From Acholeplasmataceae bacterium UBA5617 (GTDB lineage: Bacteria > Bacillota_I > Bacilli_A > Acholeplasmatales > Acholeplasmataceae), in assembly GCA_002424575.1 (NCBI GenBank), contig DIKN01000070.1, positions 1 through 5,620 of the forward strand: 5,620 bases of DNA, given 5' to 3'. The first letter of the stretch is position 1, and each line of letters begins with the position of its first letter. A program made the position numbers and the translations under genes. This document shows positions 1 to 4,864 of this stretch, piece after piece. The notes under the pieces were generated by a model. That model did no database searches and was not told the DNA's origin. It worked only from the letters and a program-made list of their open reading frames with translations.

Positions 1-945
1 TCGTTTGATGTTGTTTTTGGGGGTGGTGAAGCCAATGTTGCTGTCAGTTTAGCAGCGTTTGGTCATGATGCATATTTTGTCACAAAATTACCCAAACACG
101 AAATCGGTCAAGCAGCAGTTAATGCCCTCACACGCTATCAGGTAAAACCCGATTATATCGCACGTGGTGGTGATCGTGTAGGTATCTATTTTTTAGAGAC
201 TGGTGCATCTATCCGTCCATCGAAGGTCATCTACGATCGAGTGGGATCTTCCATTTCATTAGCTAAACCCTCTGATTTTGATTTTGATCGCATCTTCCAA
301 GGTGCATCATGGTTTCATTGGTCAGGTATTACACCTGCATTAAGTGATCACGCAGCTGAGCTGATTCGCCTTGCATGTATTGCAGCCAAAAAGGCTGGAG
401 TAACCATATCCGTTGATTTAAACTATCGCAAAAAACTGTGGACACCTGAAGAAGCACAACGTGTGATGCGTCCACTCATGCAATATGTCGACGTTTGTAT
501 AGGTAATGAAGAAGATGCAGAACTCGTTTTAGGCTTTAAAACCAAACATGATGATATCTCAAATGCAGAACTTGATTTATCCTCGTATAAGTCTATGTTC
601 CTTGACATGAAAGAAGCATTTGGATTTAAAGTGATTTCAACGACCCTTCGTGAATCCTATTCTGCATCAAAAAATGGTTGGAGTGCTCTTCTCTATGATG
701 GACAAACCTTTTATTCATCCAAGAAGTATATGATTGAGCCAATCATCGATCGTGTTGGTGCAGGAGATTCTTTTGCAGCTGGTCTCATCCATGGACTGCT
801 TACACGTAAACCACAGGAAGCCCTTGAATTTGCAGTCGCAGCATCTGCCATCAAGCATACGATTCCAGGTGATTTTAACCAGGTCAGTGAAGATGAAGTT
901 GATCTTTTAGTGAGCGGAAATCAATCAGGTAGAGTTCAGAGATAG
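1..945 (+). CDS. kdgK: 2-keto-3-deoxygluconate kinase (PfkB/ribokinase family), 5'-truncated by window edge
   Basis: This gene is predicted to phosphorylate 2-keto-3-deoxygluconate (KDG) with ATP to give KDPG in the cytoplasm, the entry to the lower Entner-Doudoroff route. The frame is open from base 1 to the TAG at 943-945, giving 314 codons. By comparison with the family, only about 25-30 N-terminal residues are missing. Codons 7-12 read GGGEAN followed by VAVSLAAFG, the N-terminal PfkB substrate-binding signature. KDG-kinase-like stretches follow, including TKLPKHEIGQAAVN, GDRVGIYFLETGAS and RPSKVIYDR. The second PfkB signature lies at codons 251-262 (RVGAGDSFAAGL), with the anion hole GAGD and presumed catalytic Asp at codon 256. 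The C-terminus (SGRVQR) looks complete. The downstream kduI and kduD genes make KDG, which supports KDG as substrate over other sugars. A GTG at 241 is internal, because conserved sequence continues upstream of it. No strong terminator follows. Confidence 0.93.
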   Translation, partial: SFDVVFGGGEANVAVSLAAFGHDAYFVTKLPKHEIGQAAVNALTRYQVKPDYIARGGDRVGIYFLETGASIRPSKVIYDRVGSSISLAKPSDFDFDRIFQGASWFHWSGITPALSDHAAELIRLACIAAKKAGVTISVDLNYRKKLWTPEEAQRVMRPLMQYVDVCIGNEEDAELVLGFKTKHDDISNAELDLSSYKSMFLDMKEAFGFKVISTTLRESYSASKNGWSALLYDGQTFYSSKKYMIEPIIDRVGAGDSFAAGLIHGLLTRKPQEALEFAVAASAIKHTIPGDFNQVSEDEVDLLVSGNQSGRVQR

Positions 946-1071
946 AAAAAACGCTTGATTTTTATCAACAAGCTGATGAATTTTTGAAACAAGATTACAT
1001 TGACCACATACGCATCATGACTATAAGATTGATTGAAGTTTGTTGTAGATATCATACACTCTAAGGTCAAA

Positions 1072-1089
1072 ATTCAATTCAAATTGAAT
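1072..1089. promoter_or_regulatory. 18-bp palindrome, candidate regulator binding site
   Basis: The arms ATTCAATT and AATTGAAT are perfect inverted complements around a central CA. The site lies about 60 bases upstream of the putative kduI promoter. It is not followed by a T-run, so it does not look like a terminator. Uronate clusters are commonly controlled by IclR-, LacI- or GntR-family regulators that bind such sites, but I cannot assign one. The AT-rich arms make a chance origin possible. Confidence 0.4.
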
Positions 1090-1134
1090 CAACGAGTCAC
1101 TTTAAGCATGAACCTTATTATCAGTATTTTCTTT

Positions 1135-1164
1135 TTGTTAACTCCTTGTTCGAGGAGTTATAAA
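1135..1164 (+). promoter_or_regulatory. Putative sigma-A promoter of kduID
   Basis: A -35-like TTGTTA (1135-1140, 4 of 6 matches to TTGACA) is separated by 18 bases from a -10-like TATAAA (1159-1164, 5 of 6 matches to TATAAT). Transcription would start near 1170-1172 and give a leader of about 48 bases before the kduI ATG at 1219. Support comes from position and consensus only. The overlapping inverted repeat suggests regulation. Confidence 0.5.
1139..1160. promoter_or_regulatory. Inverted repeat filling the kduI promoter spacer, candidate operator
   Basis: The arms TAACTCCT (1139-1146) and AGGAGTTA (1153-1160) are perfect 8-bp inverted complements around the 6-base centre TGTTCG. The repeat overlaps the last two bases of the -35 hexamer and the first two of the -10 hexamer. 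A bound dimer would therefore sit on the polymerase site. This is the classic position of a repressor operator, or of an activator that twists a long spacer as the MerR family does. The binding protein is unknown and not encoded in the window. Confidence 0.5.
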
Positions 1165-1218
1165 GCGATATTGCTCGAATAAAATCATATGAATAAAACT
1201 ATTGAAAGGGGAGTCACG

Positions 1219-2055
1219 ATGAAACTATCGATTCGCTATAACAACCATCCAGAAGATTCGAAACACTACGATACTAAGACACTTCGTGAACGCTATTTGA
1301 TTGAAACGGTATTTGAAGCTGATGAGCTAAATTTCACATATTCACATCATGATCGCATCATCGCAGGTGGAATTATGCCGATCCATCAACATCTCAATTT
1401 ACCAGTCACCAAAGATTTAGGGACATCTTTTTTCCTAGAACGAAGAGAAATGGGGATCATCAATATTGGAGGTCAAGGATCAATCGTCATCGATGGACAT
1501 GAGTATTTGATGGCACCAAAGGATGGTTTATACATTGGATGCGATGCGAAGGATGTCATCTTTATTTCAAAAGATGCCAAGCAGCCGGCAAAATATTATA
1601 TCAATAGTGCACCTGCTCATCAACACTATCCGACAGTTCACATACCATTCACACACGCAAAACCTAATCAATGGGGATCGCCTAAAACATTAAACGAACG
1701 CACTATTTATCAATACGTTCATCCAGCTGTCTGCGAATCCTGTCAACTTGTCATGGGAATGACCATCTTAAGTGATGGTTCTGCATGGAATACGATGCCG
1801 TGTCACACCCATGAGCGTCGCATGGAAGTTTATTTCTACTTCAACATGTCTGATGATACACGGATCTTTCATTTCATGGGAACTCCCGATGAAACGCGTC
1901 ATCTTGTTATCAAAAATGAGCAAGCAGTCATTTCCCCAAGTTGGTCCATTCACTCCGGTGTTGGTTCATCCAATTATGCGTTCATATGGGGGATGTGCGG
2001 TGAAAATAAAACATTTGATGACATGGATTTTGTCAAGATGTCGGACTTAAAATAG
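1219..2055 (+). CDS. kduI: 5-keto-4-deoxyuronate isomerase (4-deoxy-L-threo-5-hexosulose-uronate ketol-isomerase)
   Basis: KduI interconverts 4-deoxy-L-threo-5-hexosulose uronate, formed spontaneously from unsaturated uronates, and 3-deoxy-D-glycero-2,5-hexodiulosonate, the substrate of KduD. It is a cytosolic zinc-dependent cupin-type enzyme. From the ATG at 1219 the protein has 278 residues, the same length I recall for E. coli KduI. The metal ligands fall at identical numbers: H196 and H198 (in MPCHTHERRMEVYFYFN), E203 and H245 (in SPSWSIHSGVG). Other family stretches are YSHHDRIIAGGIMPI, FLERREMGIINIGG, CQLVMGMT and the C-terminal IWGMCGENKTFDDMD. An in-frame ATG at 1189 would add ten residues. 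I prefer 1219 because AAAGGGGAG at 1205-1213 sits about five bases before it and the length then matches the family. The gene ends in TAG inside the Shine-Dalgarno sequence of kduD, so the two are probably co-transcribed. Confidence 0.96.
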   Translation: MKLSIRYNNHPEDSKHYDTKTLRERYLIETVFEADELNFTYSHHDRIIAGGIMPIHQHLNLPVTKDLGTSFFLERREMGIINIGGQGSIVIDGHEYLMAPKDGLYIGCDAKDVIFISKDAKQPAKYYINSAPAHQHYPTVHIPFTHAKPNQWGSPKTLNERTIYQYVHPAVCESCQLVMGMTILSDGSAWNTMPCHTHERRMEVYFYFNMSDDTRIFHFMGTPDETRHLVIKNEQAVISPSWSIHSGVGSSNYAFIWGMCGENKTFDDMDFVKMSDLK

Positions 2056-2060
2056 GAGGA
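2054..2060 (+). promoter_or_regulatory. Strong ribosome binding site of kduD overlapping the kduI stop
   Basis: AGGAGGA begins within the TAG stop codon of kduI (2053-2055) and lies five bases before the kduD ATG at 2066. It fixes the kduD start and places ribosomes finishing kduI on the kduD initiation site, consistent with coupled translation. Confidence 0.85.
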
Positions 2061-2065
2061 TTACA

Positions 2066-2836
2066 ATGTCAATTTTAAATCAATTCAGTTTAGCAGGTAA
2101 GGTCGCTATCGTCACAGGTTCATCAACCGGTTTAGGTCAAGGCATGGCGATAGGATTAGCTGAAGCAGGTGCCCATGTTGTAGGGATTGACTATGTTGAA
2201 TCCTCAGAAACAAAAAAACTTGTGGAAGATAGGGGACGACAATTTCTTGGTGTCATCGCCAATCTCATCACGATTAACAAAGCGGGATTAGAACAAATCG
2301 TTTCTGATGCTGTCAATCATTTTGGCCACGTGGATATTTTGATTAATAACGCAGGAATAATTCGTAGAGAAGATTCGCTACAGTTCTCAGAACAAAATTG
2401 GGATGATGTTATGGCAATCAATGCAAAAACGGTTTTCTTTTTCAGTCAAGTTGCAGCCAATCAATTTATCAAGCAAGGTCGTGGAGGTAAGATCATCAAT
2501 ATCGCCTCCATGTTATCCTATCAAGGTGGCATTCGTGTCCCTTCATATACGGCAAGCAAATCTGCTGTTAAGGGTATCACGATGACGATGGCCAATGAAT
2601 GGGCGAAATATAACATCAACGTCAATGCGATTGCACCTGGTTACATGGCTACAAATAATACGAAAGCCCTACGCGATGACGAAAAACGATCCGGAGAAAT
2701 TTTAGAAAGAATTCCTGCAGGACGTTGGGGGACACCTCAAGATGTTGCCGGTGCTGCAGTATTCCTCGCATCAGATAATGCCAATTACATTCATGGATTC
2801 ACCCTCGCGGTCGATGGTGGATGGTTAGGACGTTAA
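2066..2836 (+). CDS. kduD: 2-deoxy-D-gluconate 3-dehydrogenase / 2,5-diketo-3-deoxygluconate reductase (SDR family)
   Basis: KduD is an NAD(P)(H)-dependent cytosolic short-chain dehydrogenase/reductase. It reduces the KduI product (2,5-diketo-3-deoxygluconate) to KDG, which the upstream kinase phosphorylates. The 256-residue protein shows the classical SDR plan: nucleotide-binding TGSSTGLGQG (17-26), NNAG (94-97), catalytic Ser in IASMLSYQGG (S148), and YTASK with Y161 and K165. The stretches IIRREDSLQFSEQNWDDVM, ANEWAKYNINVNAIAPGYM, RIPAGRWGTPQDV and AVDGGWLGR are characteristic of KduD rather than of a generic SDR. The usual acidic residue after strand 3 (often ADL, near the adenine ring) is replaced by Asn (ANL, N66). 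The start is fixed by AGGAGGA just upstream. The gene is followed within six bases by an intrinsic terminator, so it ends the catabolic operon. Confidence 0.95.
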   Translation: MSILNQFSLAGKVAIVTGSSTGLGQGMAIGLAEAGAHVVGIDYVESSETKKLVEDRGRQFLGVIANLITINKAGLEQIVSDAVNHFGHVDILINNAGIIRREDSLQFSEQNWDDVMAINAKTVFFFSQVAANQFIKQGRGGKIINIASMLSYQGGIRVPSYTASKSAVKGITMTMANEWAKYNINVNAIAPGYMATNNTKALRDDEKRSGEILERIPAGRWGTPQDVAGAAVFLASDNANYIHGFTLAVDGGWLGR

Positions 2837-2841
2837 CACAC

Positions 2842-2872
2842 AAAACGTCATCATCGGATGGCGTTTTTATTT
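2842..2872 (+). terminator. Rho-independent terminator after kduD
   Basis: AAAACGTCATC (2842-2852) pairs with GATGGCGTTTT (2857-2867) over 11 positions, with one G-U wobble (2848/2861) and an ATCG tetraloop. The 3' arm runs into T-rich TTTTTATTT (2864-2872). It begins five bases after the kduD stop. It separates the uronate genes from the nusB operon. Confidence 0.88.
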
Positions 2873-2879
2873 CGCTTGC

Positions 2880-2909
2880 GTGACTAAAGATCATATTTTA
2901 TGATACAAT
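2880..2909 (+). promoter_or_regulatory. Extended -10 promoter of the nusB-xseA-xseB-dxs operon
   Basis: The -35-like GTGACT (2880-2885, 4 of 6 to TTGACA) is followed by an 18-base spacer and TACAAT (2904-2909, 5 of 6 to TATAAT). A TG at 2901-2902 gives an extended -10 (TGATACAAT). It lies between the kduD terminator and nusB, as expected for an operon start. Predicted initiation near 2915-2917 leaves a leader of only about 12-14 bases. Confidence 0.7.
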
Positions 2910-2928
2910 CTACATGAGGTAGAATAAG

Positions 2929-3318
2929 ATGAACCCAACCAGAAGAGATTTTCGCATTGAACTGATGAATCAACTGTATCAATATGACTTATATCAAACG
3001 GAACAGATGCCTTTTATTCCGAGTTTTGAACGTGAAGATGCTGCAAAAACATATGATGAGATCATCCAAGCCATCCATGAGATTGATGACATCATTACCA
3101 AGCACCTGTTTGATTATAGTCTCTATCGTCTTAACTTTGTTGATCGCGCCATCATCCGTTTAGCGACCTATGAACTATTAAAAACAACCACAGACAAAAA
3201 AATTATCATCAACGAAGCTGTTGAACTCACGAAAATATACAGCAATTTAGATGATGAAAAACAACATAAATTTACCAATCGTCTTTTAGATAATATCGCA
3301 AAAACCATCAAAGGATGA
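2929..3318 (+). CDS. nusB: Transcription antitermination factor NusB
   Basis: NusB is a small all-helical RNA-binding protein. With NusE (ribosomal protein S10) it binds boxA RNA and promotes antitermination of rRNA operons. The 129-residue product has the usual family length (about 130-140). It shows the N-terminal RRDFRIELMNQLYQYD helix, the central FVDRAIIRLATYELL helix typical of NusB, and the C-terminal INEAVELTKIY plus KFTNRLLDNI segments. The ATG at 2929 has GAGGT (2916-2920) eight bases upstream. The gene opens an operon and its TGA stop overlaps the xseA ATG by four bases (ATGA). TGA as a true stop here argues against the Mycoplasma genetic code. I see no truncation or missing conserved segment. 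Confidence 0.93.
   Translation: MNPTRRDFRIELMNQLYQYDLYQTEQMPFIPSFEREDAAKTYDEIIQAIHEIDDIITKHLFDYSLYRLNFVDRAIIRLATYELLKTTTDKKIIINEAVELTKIYSNLDDEKQHKFTNRLLDNIAKTIKG
3310..3315 (+). promoter_or_regulatory. Shine-Dalgarno-like AAAGGA that may set the xseA start at TTG 3324
   Basis: AAAGGA ends at the first base of the annotated xseA ATG (3315), so it is too close to serve that codon. It is eight bases from an in-frame TTG at 3324, a normal spacing. If used, XseA would begin four residues later (449 instead of 453). No other Shine-Dalgarno sequence is visible for the ATG, which could instead be reached by coupling through the ATGA overlap with nusB. Confidence 0.5.
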
Positions 3319-4676
3319 TCGCTTTGGAAAATCAAGTTAACGGTTCAAATCGTCAGTATTTGACGGTCTCTGCACTGACCAAATACATCAAAGCTAAACT
3401 TGAAGGTGACCGCCACCTTCTTTCCATTTACATCAAAGGTGAAATCTCGAACTTTAAGCGTCATTCACGAGGTCATCTCTATTTCACCTTGAAGGACGAA
3501 GAAGCTCAACTCTCCGCCATCATGTTCAATCGCGATGCTGAAAGGTTAAGCTTTTCTCCCAAAGAAGGAGATCATGTTCTCATCCAAGGCCGTATCTCAT
3601 TATATGAGCCCTCAGGAACGTATTCCATTCAGGTTTCTCAGATGACGTTGGATGGTATCGGTGAACTCTATTTAAAGTATGAAGCACTCAAAAAAGATTT
3701 AGAGGAAAAAGGCTATTTTCGAATGGAAAGAAAGCGTCCCATTCCACCTTTTCCAAAAGTCATCGGGGTGATCACCTCACCAACAGGGGCTGTCATTCAA
3801 GATATCATCAACACGGTGATGCGCCGCTATCCACTCGCTGAGGTCCATCTTTATCCCGCATTGGTCCAAGGGATAGGAAGTGCTGAGAGTGTGCGCCAAC
3901 AAATTCTTTATGCCAACACTCTAAAAACAGCAGATATTTTAATCGTTGGACGTGGCGGTGGCTCGATTGAAGATTTATGGAGCTTTAATGAAATGCCTGT
4001 GATTGATGCGATTTACACATCATCGATTCCGATTATCACCGCGATCGGTCATGAAACAGACTTTACACTCTCTGATTTCGTATCCGATTTAAGAGCACCG
4101 ACCCCAACAGCTGCTGCTGAACTTGCAACACCGAATATGATCGATCTAAAACAAAGAATTTCCGATAATCTCGACCAGATGACCTATCGCCTGATGCAAC
4201 TCTTTGAGGTAAGAAAAACAGAATTGATCTATCTCGATCAACGTCTTGAACGTTTCGCACCACAAGAAAAACTGAAAGTGCTGCATGAACAATTACAGCG
4301 TTCACATAACGAGCTGAAACGAAACATCATCTACATCCTTGAGATGAAGCGTGTTGCAGTCAATCGTTTTAAGGATGGAATGAAGAGTCCATTGGAACGT
4401 CTAATCACCTATCAAAACACACAAAATCAATTGAATATCCGTCTAAAACATGCCATTCAAGGTGTTTTAGAAAAGAAGATCAATCGGTTTGAACTCAACC
4501 GTGCTAAACTTGAAACACTTAATCCATTATCGGTCATGGACAAAGGATTTGCATTGATAACCAAAGATTCACGGGTCATCACTACGCTTAATGACCTAAA
4601 TGTCCATGATGATGTCGAACTAAGACTTAAAGATGGACTGGCACATGCGAAAATTACATCCAAAAAGGAGATTTAA
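3315..4676 (+). CDS. xseA: Exodeoxyribonuclease VII large subunit
   Basis: XseA is the catalytic subunit of exonuclease VII, which degrades single-stranded DNA from either end to oligonucleotides in complex with several XseB chains. The 453-residue protein has the expected size and order. An N-terminal OB-fold domain (about 14-115) includes YLTVSALTKYIKAKL, KGEISNFK and GHLYFTLKDE. A catalytic domain (about 120-330) includes GVITSPTGAVIQDI (D163), GRGGGSIEDLWSFNE (212-226) and the signature GHETDFTLSDFVSDLRAPTP (G245, H246, E247, D249). A long, charged, helical coiled-coil region (about 275-405) is the expected XseB-binding part, and the C-terminal tail (VMDKGFALITKD onward) is typical. The ATG at 3315 overlaps the nusB stop. 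A TTG at 3324 is better placed relative to AAAGGA and may be the real start. xseB follows after three bases, fitting a jointly made complex. Confidence 0.95.
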   Translation: MIALENQVNGSNRQYLTVSALTKYIKAKLEGDRHLLSIYIKGEISNFKRHSRGHLYFTLKDEEAQLSAIMFNRDAERLSFSPKEGDHVLIQGRISLYEPSGTYSIQVSQMTLDGIGELYLKYEALKKDLEEKGYFRMERKRPIPPFPKVIGVITSPTGAVIQDIINTVMRRYPLAEVHLYPALVQGIGSAESVRQQILYANTLKTADILIVGRGGGSIEDLWSFNEMPVIDAIYTSSIPIITAIGHETDFTLSDFVSDLRAPTPTAAAELATPNMIDLKQRISDNLDQMTYRLMQLFEVRKTELIYLDQRLERFAPQEKLKVLHEQLQRSHNELKRNIIYILEMKRVAVNRFKDGMKSPLERLITYQNTQNQLNIRLKHAIQGVLEKKINRFELNRAKLETLNPLSVMDKGFALITKDSRVITTLNDLNVHDDVELRLKDGLAHAKITSKKEI

Positions 4677-4679
4677 ATC

Positions 4680-4862
4680 ATGGAAAAGAAATCATTTGAA
4701 CAACTCTTAAAAGATCTTGAAGCGGTTGTCAAAGACTTAGAAAACAAAGACATACCACTCGATGAAGCTGTCAAGAAATATCAACTCGGTTTAGAACTCT
4801 CAAAAGCTTGTTATCAGATGCTTGAAGAAGCAGAAAAACTGGTTGTGAAGGAAATCAAGTAA
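4680..4862 (+). CDS. xseB: Exodeoxyribonuclease VII small subunit
   Basis: XseB is the small helical subunit that binds the coiled-coil arm of XseA and is needed for active exonuclease VII. The 60-residue product has the family pattern: SFEQLLKDLEAVVKDLENKDIPLDEAVKKYQLGLEL, then a second helix SKACYQMLEEAEKLV. It is at the short end of the family (E. coli and Bacillus proteins are about 80 residues), because the charged tail after the second helix is nearly absent. This tail varies, so function need not be lost. AAAAAGGAG (4662-4670) lies nine bases before the ATG and inside the end of xseA. The stop is two bases before the dxs ATG. All neighbours are on the same strand with near-zero spacing, so it belongs to the nusB-dxs operon. 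Confidence 0.93.
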   Translation: MEKKSFEQLLKDLEAVVKDLENKDIPLDEAVKKYQLGLELSKACYQMLEEAEKLVVKEIK

Positions 4863-4864
4863 CC

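Larger units (their letters stand above)
946..1218 (+). other. Intergenic regulatory region between kdgK and kduI
   Basis: This gap of about 270 bp holds no gene I can support. It contains an 18-bp AT-rich palindrome at 1072-1089, a sigma-A-like promoter at 1135-1164 whose spacer carries a second inverted repeat, and the kduI ribosome binding site at 1206-1213. The first 120 bases after kdgK contain only a weak hairpin (955-968, 5-bp stem) and a short open stretch with no usable start. The gap contrasts with the 10-base kduI-kduD spacing. It suggests that kduID has its own regulated promoter, though read-through from kdgK is not excluded. Confidence 0.6.

Noticed and set aside
241..243. GTG at 241 as the start of the sugar kinase.
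   Set aside because: The frame is open back to base 1 and encodes the conserved PfkB N-terminal signature GGGEAN, so the true start is before the window.
953..973. Possible terminator after kdgK (TTGAT/ATCAA or GCTTG/CAAGC hairpin with a short T-run nearby).
   Set aside because: The stems are only 5 bp and mutually exclusive, and no T-run directly follows the 3' arm. Too weak to call.
933..1064. Open stretch of about 43 codons after kdgK, in the third reading frame, ending in TAA at 1062-1064, coding-like at first sight.
   Set aside because: It has no ATG/GTG/TTG with a Shine-Dalgarno sequence, begins inside the kdgK end, and resembles no family I recognise. A decayed gene remnant cannot be excluded, but chance is sufficient.
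1141..1158. GTTCGA within a 5-bp stem, resembling a tRNA T-arm.
   Set aside because: The loop is eight bases with TTCGA misplaced relative to the stem, and no acceptor, D- or anticodon arm can be found. It is better explained as the promoter inverted repeat.
1189..1218. Upstream in-frame ATG at 1189 as kduI start.
   Set aside because: It lacks a good Shine-Dalgarno sequence and would add ten residues not typical of the family. The ATG at 1219 has AAAGGGGAG and gives the exact family length and metal-ligand numbering.
3316..3318. Possible UGA-as-tryptophan code, given the Mollicutes-like gene order.
   Set aside because: nusB ends in TGA at the expected family length, and Trp positions in the conserved proteins are TGG, so the standard bacterial code applies.
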